NCBI GenBank assembly: GCA_002315275.1
Contig: DCGN01000149.1
Coordinates: 1-15,437, forward strand
Reading direction: 5' to 3'
DNA length: 15,437 bases
Source of the DNA: Clostridiales bacterium UBA1777
GTDB lineage: Bacteria > Bacillota > Clostridia > Oscillospirales > Oscillospiraceae
In this document: piece after piece, positions 1-7,089 of the stretch
How positions within the stretch are numbered: position 1 is the stretch's first letter
Layout of the letters: each line of letters opens with the position of its first letter
Made by a program: the position numbers and the translations under genes
Notes under the pieces: model-generated
The model's database searches: none
The model's input: the letters and a program-made list of their open reading frames with translations, nothing else
What the model was told of the DNA's origin: nothing

Positions 1-682
1 GTATTACGGTTTCGAACACTCGAATCTGAGTCGCATATGTATCTCGAATATTTGCCCGGACGATTCTGGAAAGATTTGTTCGCTCGTCAACTCGGGTAAT
101 CAGTATTCCCTCGAACTGAAGTCCCGGGTTGAGTCTCTTCTTTATCTTCATAATCGTCTTAATAAGCTGCTGAAGACCTCTCGATGGGAGGTATGCTGCT
201 TCCACCGGAATCAGAACACTGTCTGCGGCAGTAAGCACATTTACGGTAAGTATTCCAAGCGATGGCATACAGTCGATGATGATATAGTCATAATGCTCTC
301 GCTGGAAGTTGATATATTCCTTTAGCACACATTCACGGTTCATGATTGATACCAGTGAAACCTCCATGCCTGCAAGTTCAACATTGGATGGAAGGAAATC
401 GATTCCCTTTACAGATACAATTCCCATTCGTGGATCGATATCCTCATCCTTTGAGAGTTTGTCCATGATGGTTGCCACTGTAACTTCAATTTCATCCGGC
501 TCTCCTTCCAGAAGGCTTGCTGTAAGATCCCCCTGAGGGTCCATGTCAATAGCCAGCACACGATAGCCTTCCCCTGCGAATCCGACTGCCAAACACTCGG
601 CCGTCGTTGTCTTTGCGACTCCACCCTTCTGATTTGAGATGGAAATCACCTTACATTTTTGTTTTGCACCTAACGCTGTCAT
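1..682 (-). CDS. parA: ParA/Soj-family partition ATPase, 3' end cut by window edge
   Basis: The frame is open from an ATG at 682 to the window start, giving 227 visible residues; the C-terminus lies outside. Seen directly: a deviant Walker A motif KGGVAKTT at residues 19-26 with the signature first lysine, the A' segment IDMDPQGD at about 45-52, and a Walker B YDYIIID ending at Asp137. These define the ParA/MinD/Soj family, ATPases that form dynamic dimers on DNA to segregate plasmids, conjugative elements or chromosomes, normally with a ParB partner. The start is supported by GGAGG seven bases upstream. The third glycine of the usual KGGVGKT is alanine here, which still fits the fold. It lies 18 bases after a 54-residue gene, probably in one operon. 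Its distance from any visible rep, dnaA or ParB gene, and its place beside rlmD, suggest an integrated element rather than the chromosomal soj. The family call is sure; the element assignment is inference. Confidence 0.93.
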   Translation of the reverse strand, partial: MTALGAKQKCKVISISNQKGGVAKTTTAECLAVGFAGEGYRVLAIDMDPQGDLTASLLEGEPDEIEVTVATIMDKLSKDEDIDPRMGIVSVKGIDFLPSNVELAGMEVSLVSIMNRECVLKEYINFQREHYDYIIIDCMPSLGILTVNVLTAADSVLIPVEAAYLPSRGLQQLIKTIMKIKKRLNPGLQFEGILITRVDERTNLSRIVRANIRDTYATQIRVFETVI

Positions 683-700
683 TTTGTTTCCTCCACAAAA

Positions 701-865
701 TTATATATTTTCAACAAGCTCTATGTACACACGATAGAACTTACTTGAATTCCGAATCGGATAGTATTCAGAAAACTCAATCACTTTGAATTTGGTTTCC
801 TCTTCAAGGATTTTCCGGTATTCCTCCAATTCCTCCTTGGTTCCCATTAGCCTCATTTTCACCAT
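701..865 (-). CDS. Small hypothetical protein (54 aa), DUF3970-like, upstream of parA
   Basis: This 54-residue ORF begins with ATG at 865, preceded by AAAGGAG with a six-base spacer, and ends with TAA 18 bases before the parA start. The protein is charged, with KEELEEYRKILEEET in the first third and a tyrosine-rich second half (FSEYYPIRNSSKFYRVYIE). From memory this resembles short Firmicute proteins labelled DUF3970, often found on plasmids and conjugative elements; I could not verify the family number. No catalytic motif or membrane segment is seen. A later in-frame ATG (856) is possible but is less well placed for the ribosome binding site. It is probably co-transcribed with parA. Function is unknown. 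Confidence is high that it is a real gene and moderate on the family. Confidence 0.75.
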   Translation of the reverse strand: MVKMRLMGTKEELEEYRKILEEETKFKVIEFSEYYPIRNSSKFYRVYIELVENI

Positions 866-909
866 TTCAGACTCCTTTCAGGCAGCTGATTTCACGTTGC
901 CATAACAAC

Positions 910-944
910 AAAAAAAGGTAGAGATACCGTCAAGTATCTCTACC
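910..944 (-). terminator. Strong Rho-independent terminator after rlmD/orf47
   Basis: A perfect 11-base-pair stem, GGTAGAGATAC paired with GTATCTCTACC at 917-927 and 934-944, encloses a six-base loop. On the minus strand it is followed at once by seven Ts (916-910), the classical intrinsic terminator form. It sits 18 bases beyond the orf47 stop, so it should end the long minus-strand transcript that includes rlmD and insulate it from the parA operon, whose first start codon is 45 bases further on. On the plus strand no T-run follows, so it is one-directional. Confidence 0.9.
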
Positions 945-961
945 TAATTCAAGTTCAATAT

Positions 962-1105
962 TTAATCACTTAATGTGTCCCCGCATACGAGGTTTATCCA
1001 AACAGAGGCATTTACCTCCTTGATATAAACCTTTCGGCGACCACCAAACTCATCCACCTCAAAGCTCCAAAAGCCCGAAAATACCCGTTTTTCAAGGATT
1101 TTCAT
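962..1105 (-). CDS. Small ORF (47 aa) joined to the rlmD stop codon, unknown function
   Basis: The ATG overlaps the rlmD TGA by one base (TGATG), a common arrangement for translational coupling. It reads 47 residues to TAA at 962-964, and the strong terminator follows 18 bases later. The product is rich in aromatic residues (FSGFWSFEVDEFGG, then RRKVYIKEVNASVWINLVCG) with no clear transmembrane segment or known motif. I do not recognise it. There is no separate ribosome binding site beyond the coding end of rlmD, so it would depend on re-initiation. It could be a genuine small protein, a leftover from a mobile element inserted at the rlmD 3' end, or a chance ORF. Its neat fit between the stop codon and the terminator favours a real gene. 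Confidence 0.5.
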   Translation of the reverse strand: MKILEKRVFSGFWSFEVDEFGGRRKVYIKEVNASVWINLVCGDTLSD

Positions 1106-2484
1106 CAGATTTTTCTTTGTATCCAAACCACAGTTTCGACATGCACACTATTCGGGAACATATCCACCGGCTGCACCTTCTCGATTCGGTAATCCTTTTC
1201 GCACAGTACCTTCAGATCGCGTGCCAGTGTTGCCGGGTCGCAGGAGACGTAGACGATGCGCTTCGGAGCCATGGAAAGCATGGTGTGAAGAAGCGTCTCG
1301 TCGCACCCCTTACGCGGGGGGTCTACGCAGATGACATCAGCGGTCAGAGCCGGATTTTCAGCCAACAGACGCGGGAATACTTCCTCTGCTGCGCCAACGT
1401 AGAATGCAGCATTTTCCATATGGTTACGGGCCGCATTTGCCTTCGCGTTTTCAATGGCCTCCGGTATAATCTCGATGCCGTAGACCTGCTTCGCCTTCTG
1501 GGCAAGGAATAGGGAAATGCTGCCGATTCCACAATATAGGTCCCAAACCACCTCATTGCCCGTAAGACCTGCGAAATCAAGCGCCGTCTGATAAAGCACG
1601 CGCGTCTGGTCCGGATTCACCTGATAGAAAGCCATCGGAGAGATTTCAAATGCGACCTCGCCGATATAATCCACCATCGCCGGCTTTCCGAACAGCGACA
1701 CAATTTTGTCTCCCAGAATAACATTGGTCTGCTGCTTATTCGTATTGAACGAAAGGCCGACAACGCCCTTAATCTTCTGCAGTTTCTCCCACAGTTTCTC
1801 CGCCTTCGGGAGTTTGTCACCATTTCCCACCAGGCACACCAAAATCTCGCCTGTGGTCTTTCCCTTACGCATCAGCACGTGACGCACGAGCCCCTTTCCG
1901 GTCTCCTCGTTATAGATGGAAATGCCCTCCTCCGCAAGATATTCCCTCACGGCCTGAAGCACCGACTCATGCCCCGGAAACAACATTCCGCAGGAATCCG
2001 TCGGAATGATGCGATGACTATGACCCGCATAGAAACCGAGAATCGGCTCGCTCGCGCCGGTCTCTCGATTTACGGATAGACCAACCGGAAACTGTCCTTT
2101 ATTACGATAAGCCACCGGCTCCTTCATCCCAAGCACAGGCTCAACCACCTGACCGACGAATCCGCCGATTCGTTCGATGCAATCCTTCACCTTCTTAGCT
2201 TTCAGTCGAAGCTGAGCCTCGTAGGAAAGGAAGGATAACTGACATCCGCCGCATCGCGCCGCAACCGGACAAGCCGGCTCCACACGGTCCGGGCTCGGCT
2301 TCAAAATTTTGGCGACCTTACTGATGGCATACGTTTTCTTCGCCTTAATAACAAGTGCCTCCACGGTATCTCCCGGTACCGCACCCTGCACAAATACCGT
2401 CATTCCGTCTACTTTTCCGATGCCCTCACCGGTATCACTCACATCCGTTATTGAGAGCTTCACAACCTGGTTCTTCTGAAGCAT
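1105..2484 (-). CDS. rlmD: 23S rRNA (uracil-C5)-methyltransferase RlmD/RumA family
   Basis: The product is 459 residues, the usual length. Family role: SAM-dependent formation of 5-methyluridine in 23S rRNA (U1939 in E. coli; Firmicute members may also modify U747). Seen in order: an N-terminal TRAM RNA-binding domain (about 1-60); four cysteines for an iron-sulfur cluster, C72, C78, C81 and C165 in the expected C-x5-C-x2-C-xn-C spacing; FYQVNPDQ at about 286-293; the SAM-binding DLYCGIGSISL at about 315-325; DPPRKG at 388-393; the catalytic cysteine C415 in VSCDP; and the catalytic base E450 in HVE. The ATG at 2484 has GGAGG four bases upstream. A 47-residue ORF overlaps its stop codon by one base. 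The 3' end of this gene (rum/rumA) is a known integration site for conjugative elements in streptococci, relevant because parA lies just beyond. Could also be named rlmCD. Confidence 0.95.
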   Translation of the reverse strand: MLQKNQVVKLSITDVSDTGEGIGKVDGMTVFVQGAVPGDTVEALVIKAKKTYAISKVAKILKPSPDRVEPACPVAARCGGCQLSFLSYEAQLRLKAKKVKDCIERIGGFVGQVVEPVLGMKEPVAYRNKGQFPVGLSVNRETGASEPILGFYAGHSHRIIPTDSCGMLFPGHESVLQAVREYLAEEGISIYNEETGKGLVRHVLMRKGKTTGEILVCLVGNGDKLPKAEKLWEKLQKIKGVVGLSFNTNKQQTNVILGDKIVSLFGKPAMVDYIGEVAFEISPMAFYQVNPDQTRVLYQTALDFAGLTGNEVVWDLYCGIGSISLFLAQKAKQVYGIEIIPEAIENAKANAARNHMENAAFYVGAAEEVFPRLLAENPALTADVICVDPPRKGCDETLLHTMLSMAPKRIVYVSCDPATLARDLKVLCEKDYRIEKVQPVDMFPNSVHVETVVWIQRKI

Positions 2485-2500
2485 ATTTCCTCCATATTTG

Positions 2501-2530
2501 AAAATGCCGGCCGAACTTTTCGACCGGCAT
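2501..2530 (-). terminator. Hairpin with short T-run between yhaM and rlmD
   Basis: On the minus strand ATGCCGG pairs with CCGGCAT; the stem continues through a T-G wobble and CGAA/TTCG to a three-base loop, and is followed by TTTT. It lies 33 bases after the yhaM stop and ends just before the rlmD ribosome binding site. The stem is strong but the T-run is short, so it is probably a partial terminator or a processing/stability hairpin that lowers rlmD expression relative to the upstream genes. The rest of the 79-base gap shows no convincing promoter. Confidence 0.45.
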
Positions 2531-2563
2531 CATGTTTACACGTTTCGCCACTATGTGCGAATC

Positions 2564-3517
2564 CTATTTTCCCGCCTTTGAGGTTGGTCTTACATTACTC
2601 TCCAACAGTTTCTGATAGCCGAGCCATCCATCGGCTCCTGCAGGATTGTTCCCTGCGAAAAGCTCCTTAAACTGCTCCATCTTCGCATCCAGATCGTCTG
2701 CCATAGAGAGCGCCATTGCTTCCACGAGAGCAGGAACCTTTGGAGAACCAAACTCCAGCTTACGATGATGCGCCAGGATACAATGCTTTAACTCGGACAA
2801 AAGTTTTGGTGGAAACTGCTCCACCTTTTCAGCCAGTCTTCCCACAAGCTCCGCACCAAGGAAAATGTGGCCGAGCAGATTTCCATCGTCCGTGTAATCA
2901 TTTTCCGGGAACGTGGAAAGCTCGTACAGTTTTCCCACATCATGGAACATGGCAGCCGTCAAGAGCAAATCGCGGTTAATCACCGGATAATTCGCTGCAA
3001 TCGTATCGCAAAGCTTGGTTACGCCAAGCGTATGCTCCAAAAGACCACCCACGAAACCATGATGCACACTCTTCGCTGCGCTATGATTTGCGAACTGCTT
3101 TGACCGCTCCTTATCGCGAAAGAAATCGTTCAGAATCGCCTTAAAATGCGGCTCCTTCACCGAATCAATCAGCTCGAGCAGTTCCTTATACATCACCTTT
3201 ACGTCCTTATCCGTAGTCGGCATGTAGTCACTCGCCACATACTCGCCCTCATCGGCACGGCGAATGCGATTGACTTTTAACTGGTTGGCGCCATTAAAAA
3301 GTGTCACCTGACCGTCCACCTTCACATAATCCATCGCTTCAAAATGGCTGATTCCCGGACCGTTATCCCAGATTTTCGCATCCAGCGTTCCGCTCTTATC
3401 CTGTAAAATAAGGGAAGTGTAGCTCTTTCCGGCCTTCGTCTTCATCACCTGCACCATTTTGCACAGATAAACATCCGAAACCATCTCGCCGTCACGCATT
3501 TCCTCAATGTATCTCAT
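2564..3517 (-). CDS. yhaM: YhaM-family 3'-5' exoribonuclease (OB fold + HD domain)
   Basis: The product is 317 residues, close to B. subtilis YhaM (about 314). The N-terminal part (about 1-95) reads as an OB-fold nucleic-acid-binding domain, with LILQDKSGTLDAKIWD at about 36-51. The C-terminal part is an HD metal-dependent phosphohydrolase domain: H152/H153 in VHHGFVGGLLEHTL, H162, the signature H192-D193 in FHDVGKL, the HH pair at 250-251 and D274/D275. Family role: a cytoplasmic, manganese-dependent 3'-5' exonuclease acting on RNA and single-stranded DNA. The ATG at 3517 has AGAGG upstream, and the gene starts 12 bases after the HtrA-like gene, so it is probably co-transcribed with it. All the metal-binding positions I can place are intact, so it should be active. 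Confidence 0.9.
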   Translation of the reverse strand: MRYIEEMRDGEMVSDVYLCKMVQVMKTKAGKSYTSLILQDKSGTLDAKIWDNGPGISHFEAMDYVKVDGQVTLFNGANQLKVNRIRRADEGEYVASDYMPTTDKDVKVMYKELLELIDSVKEPHFKAILNDFFRDKERSKQFANHSAAKSVHHGFVGGLLEHTLGVTKLCDTIAANYPVINRDLLLTAAMFHDVGKLYELSTFPENDYTDDGNLLGHIFLGAELVGRLAEKVEQFPPKLLSELKHCILAHHRKLEFGSPKVPALVEAMALSMADDLDAKMEQFKELFAGNNPAGADGWLGYQKLLESNVRPTSKAGK

Positions 3518-3529
3518 AAAAACCTCTTT

Positions 3530-4804
3530 CTAACCTTCCTTTGCGGTAATCGTTTTCGTCATTTTCTTACCATTTCGGTAAAATGCAATCTCTACCTGCT
3601 GGCCCTGCTCCAGACTCTGCACCAGCATGCCAAACTGGCTGGCATAATAAATTTGACGGTCTCCGACGGAAAGAATGATATCGCCCTTTCGGAACTCATT
3701 TTCATAGGCTACGGAATTCTCCACGACATCCGTAATCAAAATACCGTTCTCAAGCTGCAGCCCACTTAACGTCACATTACTCAAATCTTCCAGGTATACT
3801 CCGAACCGAATCTGTTTGTTGCGGTTAATCATCGCATTTAGTCGGCTCTGCACATCCGCAGCGGCAATCGCTACCTGAATCTGTGTGGTGTTATCAAAGG
3901 CATGCGTAAGAAAGCCCACCAGTTTTCCCTCACTGTTCACCAGAATTCCCTCTGCGTCCGCAAAACCCATCATATTCGTGCGAATCAGAGTAACTGAGCT
4001 GTCCACAATGTAATGTGTCTCTCCCAGGCTGGTAACCATACCAAAATCAACCGAGCCGGTGATTCCGTTCGGCGCACCGATTGCAATCACGAGAGAGCCT
4101 ACGCTAAGCTTATCGGAGTCCCCAAGGGCAATGATGGAAATCGCTTTCTTGGTCTCTGCATCCAGCTTGTCGTGACTTACCGTAAGAAGTGCGAGGTCTA
4201 ACTCCTCGTCGTAATCCAGCAGGTCTGCATCCATGGTAATTCCGTTATGAAACGTGATTTTATAATACTTCGGGTTGGTCGAAACGAGTCTCGAATACGT
4301 CGTAACAATAACATATTCCAGGCTGTTATCCGCTACAATGACACCTGCATAGGTGCTGCTTAGCTCCGACTCGGACTCAAACACGTCATCCTTAATCTTC
4401 TGACAGGCCGAAATCGTGCAAATGCCCCCCGACAGTGCCTCGCCGGCTTCCCGGATTCCCTGCAGCATGTTGTCGTAGTTAGCCAGCAGGTCCTTATCGA
4501 TGGTTGCCTGACCGGAATCTCCATGGTCTCCGATTCCGTTTCCGTCGGTGGATGGTCGAATATCAACTACATCTCGGTTATTACGCTCTGCAAGGTCCGT
4601 TAACACGGAATCACTCACAAAATAAGAAGCTCTCGCAATCACACCGAACATAATCGCCAAAAACAGCACGATTCCTACGTTGTGAACACGCTTTCTGCCC
4701 TTTGCAAACTTCTTCGGCGGAGCATACTCCTCCTTGATAAATCCCCGGCTCTCATTGCCCTGCGGTTCCGAAGAGCCTTTTTTCTTATTGTCCTGATTGC
4801 TCAT
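3530..4804 (-). CDS. HtrA-like membrane-anchored PDZ protein with degenerate protease site
   Basis: A 424-residue protein: a basic cytoplasmic tail (1-42), one transmembrane segment (about 43-63), a linker, a trypsin-like fold (about 125-325) and a C-terminal PDZ domain (about 333-420, with FRKGDIILSVGDRQI). The HtrA layout is recognisable: VIVTTYSRLV at 165-174 where active enzymes have the TNxHV motif, ELDLALL with Asp203, AIGAPNG at 241-247, and GFADAEGILVN at 280-290 where GNSGGPLVN is expected. The catalytic His is therefore Ser171 and the nucleophile is Ala284, with Glu285 in place of an oxyanion-hole glycine; only the Asp remains. I infer a catalytically dead HtrA that keeps peptide binding through PDZ. 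AGGAGG seven bases before ATG 4804 overlaps the kinase stop codon, showing tight coupling to the two-component pair. It probably acts at the outer face of the membrane as a sensor or scaffold. The reading frame is intact, so it is not a decayed pseudogene. Confidence 0.88.
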   Translation of the reverse strand: MSNQDNKKKGSSEPQGNESRGFIKEEYAPPKKFAKGRKRVHNVGIVLFLAIMFGVIARASYFVSDSVLTDLAERNNRDVVDIRPSTDGNGIGDHGDSGQATIDKDLLANYDNMLQGIREAGEALSGGICTISACQKIKDDVFESESELSSTYAGVIVADNSLEYVIVTTYSRLVSTNPKYYKITFHNGITMDADLLDYDEELDLALLTVSHDKLDAETKKAISIIALGDSDKLSVGSLVIAIGAPNGITGSVDFGMVTSLGETHYIVDSSVTLIRTNMMGFADAEGILVNSEGKLVGFLTHAFDNTTQIQVAIAAADVQSRLNAMINRNKQIRFGVYLEDLSNVTLSGLQLENGILITDVVENSVAYENEFRKGDIILSVGDRQIYYASQFGMLVQSLEQGQQVEIAFYRNGKKMTKTITAKEG

Positions 4805-4813
4805 TCGTACCTC

Positions 4814-6238
4814 CTACTCCGTCTTCTCAGCCTTCGCAAGACTGAAGACAAATTCCGTTCCCTGCCCTTCCACCGAGCTCACGGTGATGTTCTCGTTGTG
4901 GGCCGTAATAATCTGCTTGGTAATGGAAAGTCCAAGACCGGTTCCCTTCTTGTCCTTACCACGGGACAGGTCGGTTTTGTAGAATCGTTCCCAAACCTTA
5001 TTGAGACTTTCCTTCGGAATTCCGATACCCTGGTCCTTCACGGAAACAAAAATCTTATCGCCGCGTTCAGACACCGTAACGGTAATGGTTCCGTCCTGAT
5101 TACTGAATTTGATGGCATTATCAATCAGGTTATGAAGCACCTGCTGAATCTTACCACGATCGGCCAGTGCGTACATTTCACCGGTTGCAAAGACGAGTCG
5201 GATACGAATATTCTTCTGGGAGCATTTTCCTTCGAAGGTCATAACCGACTGCTTTACCATCTTTACGACATCGAACGGAGCCCATTCCAAATGCACACCC
5301 TTATTCTCAAAGTTACTGAGGTCGAGAAGATCATTCGTCAGGTTGGAGAGGCGGTCCGTCTCGAATAGAATGATATTCAGGTATTTGCCCTGAATCTCGT
5401 ATGGAATCGTGCCGTCCTTCATCGCCTCTGCATATCCCTTAATCGAGGTCAGCGGAGAGCGGAAGTCGTGGCTGATATTTGCAATAAAGTTCTTCTGATA
5501 GTCCACCAGGTTCGAATGCTGCTCGGCAAGATATGTGATGGAATTGCCCAGATCACGAAACTCATCATGTCCCTGGATATTCATCTCGTACTCGAAGTTA
5601 CCGTCCGCATACTCCGTGGCTGCCTTCTGAAGTCTCCGAAGGTTCACAATGTGATAGGTCGAAACCCAAATGTACAAAATGCTGACAATCGCCAAAATCG
5701 CCGCTGCCACCACGTTGACGCACCGAATAATAAACTTTGCCGTAGCGGTAATCTTACTCATCGGATACGCTCCGACGAGATACCCCTTCACCGTAACACC
5801 GTCCATAATTGGCTCGATGACACAGAGCATCGGCTCCTCCGTTAGACCGGGAATCGATACCTCCGTGAGATACGTTTCTTCCAGAAAGTTCGGATAGCTC
5901 TCCGTCAGCTTCACATGATTCTCGGTGGAAACCGACCGTCCGGACTCCACATTTTCCAACACCACACCGTCCGCACTGACAATCCAGATTTCGCAGTCCA
6001 GCATGGAATCGACAACCTTGAGCTGCCGAATAAACTCGTCGCGGCTAATCTCCTGCTGAAGATAGAGCTTGGAATACTCCTCCGATATGACGCAAAGTTC
6101 CCGATAAAGGGTTTTCCTGTTCTCCTCCAAAATCGCCTTGTTCGTGTGCAACGTTCCAATAATGTTGTTTACCAAATAGAACATAACGACGATGGAAAAG
6201 TAGGCAATTGCGTATTTGATCCAAAGCCTGCTCTTCAT
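4814..6238 (-). CDS. Membrane sensor histidine kinase (HAMP, HisKA, HATPase)
   Basis: The product is 474 residues. Seen in order: TM1 at about 8-28; an extracytoplasmic domain of about 130 residues with many acidic residues; TM2 at about 172-193; HAMP linker at about 194-247; the H-box FIANISHDFRSPLTSIKGYA with phospho-acceptor His257; the N-box HNLIDNAIKF with N370/N374; the G1 box DQGIGIP at 402-408; the F-box WERFYKTD; and the G2 box GTGLGLSI at about 432-439. It is a complete, probably active class I kinase. There is no cytoplasmic PAS domain between HAMP and HisKA, unlike WalK. The partner is the OmpR-type regulator 54 bases upstream in the same direction; the HtrA-like gene follows after 9 bases. 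Start ATG 6238 has AGGA eight bases upstream. The signal is unknown; the position of the HtrA-like gene suggests an envelope or protein-folding cue. Confidence 0.93.
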   Translation of the reverse strand: MKSRLWIKYAIAYFSIVVMFYLVNNIIGTLHTNKAILEENRKTLYRELCVISEEYSKLYLQQEISRDEFIRQLKVVDSMLDCEIWIVSADGVVLENVESGRSVSTENHVKLTESYPNFLEETYLTEVSIPGLTEEPMLCVIEPIMDGVTVKGYLVGAYPMSKITATAKFIIRCVNVVAAAILAIVSILYIWVSTYHIVNLRRLQKAATEYADGNFEYEMNIQGHDEFRDLGNSITYLAEQHSNLVDYQKNFIANISHDFRSPLTSIKGYAEAMKDGTIPYEIQGKYLNIILFETDRLSNLTNDLLDLSNFENKGVHLEWAPFDVVKMVKQSVMTFEGKCSQKNIRIRLVFATGEMYALADRGKIQQVLHNLIDNAIKFSNQDGTITVTVSERGDKIFVSVKDQGIGIPKESLNKVWERFYKTDLSRGKDKKGTGLGLSITKQIITAHNENITVSSVEGQGTEFVFSLAKAEKTE

Positions 6239-6292
6239 GCTGTCTTCCTAACCTGTCTTTCTGTGTTCTCGCGGTGTCATAGCCGCATTTCG

Positions 6293-7015
6293 CTAAATTC
6301 GGTTCTTCAGTTCAAACTTGTATCCGCGTCCCCAAACGGTCTGGAGCGCCCATTCCGCATGGTCCTTCACCTTCTCACGGATACGCTTAACGTGGACATC
6401 CACGGTTCTGGTATCGCCCATGTATTCATAGCTCCAGATGCGCTCCAAAAGCTGCTCACGGGTGAATACCTGATTCGGATGGGAAGCGAGGTAATACAAA
6501 AGCTCGAATTCCTTCGGCGGCATATCCACCTGCTTGCCGTAATAGGTTACGCGGTAATTGGACTGGTTGATTACGATGTCCGCATACTGCACATATTCGC
6601 CCTGCGGGGTCGGCTGCTGCGCCTGCTGTGGTGCCGGCTCGTCCGTGTGAACACGACGCAAAATGGCCTTTACACGAGCCACCAGTTCCTTCGGCTCAAA
6701 AGGCTTCATCATGTAATCGTCTGCTCCAAGCTCAAGTCCCAATACCTTGTCAAACGTTTCGCCCTTTGCGGAAAGCATCATAATCGGGGTTTCGGAGGTC
6801 TTTCGGATGCGACGGCACACCTCGTAGCCGTCAATGCCCGGAAGCATCAGGTCCAAAAGCACCAGATTCGGCTTGTACTGCTCGAATACCTCCACAGCCT
6901 CCAAACCGTCCCCAACCATTGTTGTGTCGTAACACTCCTTCATGAGGTACAACGAAATCAGCTCTGCGATGTTGCTGTCGTCGTCCACAATCAAAATCCT
7001 CTGTCGTTCTGCCAT
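6293..7015 (-). CDS. OmpR/PhoB-family response regulator
   Basis: With the start at ATG 7015 the protein is 240 residues, typical for the family. The receiver domain shows the acidic pocket D11/D12/D13, phospho-acceptor Asp55 in LVLLDLMLPG, and Lys104 in MMKPFEP. A glutamine/proline-rich linker (about 125-142, APQQAQQPTPQ) leads to a winged-helix DNA-binding domain with REQLLERIW and DTRTVDVHVKRIREK, ending in GRGYKF. A GTG at 7045 would add ten residues, but it lies in a hairpin and lacks a good ribosome binding site, while GGAGAG eight bases before 7015 is well placed; I chose 7015. The gene precedes its cognate kinase and most resembles the PhoP/WalR/ResD group. Target genes are not deducible here; autoregulation of this operon is plausible. 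Confidence 0.95.
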   Translation of the reverse strand: MAERQRILIVDDDSNIAELISLYLMKECYDTTMVGDGLEAVEVFEQYKPNLVLLDLMLPGIDGYEVCRRIRKTSETPIMMLSAKGETFDKVLGLELGADDYMMKPFEPKELVARVKAILRRVHTDEPAPQQAQQPTPQGEYVQYADIVINQSNYRVTYYGKQVDMPPKEFELLYYLASHPNQVFTREQLLERIWSYEYMGDTRTVDVHVKRIREKVKDHAEWALQTVWGRGYKFELKNRI

Positions 7016-7032
7016 ATTCTTTTCTCTCCTCT

Positions 7033-7089
7033 GTGCCTTCGGCACGCTCAGGTCCTATTGACCCGGCCAAATGCGGCAATTCCGCATTT
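7033..7089 (-). other. Three successive small hairpins between mutS2 and the response regulator
   Basis: On the minus strand, directly after the mutS2 stop, three inverted repeats follow one another: AAATGCGG with CCGCATTT around a five-base loop (7069-7089), GGTC with GACC around a five-base loop (7051-7063), and GTGCC with GGCAC around a three-base loop (7033-7045). The last ends just before the response-regulator ribosome binding site. No T-run follows any of them, so they are not intrinsic terminators. I infer an mRNA structure that could separate mutS2 from regulator expression by processing, stability or start-site masking. No clear -35/-10 pair is seen in this gap. Confidence 0.4.

Noticed and set aside
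902..933. TTGACG in the terminator loop as a -35 box for the parA operon
   Set aside because: The nearest -10-like hexamer (TGTTAT) is at a 20-base spacing and matches only four of six positions, so no promoter can be claimed, although one is expected close by.
4682..5368. 228-residue plus-strand open frame over the HtrA-kinase junction
   Set aside because: Antisense to two genes with clear motifs; no family signature or plausible start signal.
7016..7045. Upstream GTG start adding ten residues to the response regulator
   Set aside because: The GTG lies in a hairpin without a ribosome binding site, while GGAGAG precedes the ATG at 7015 and gives the normal N-terminus of the family.
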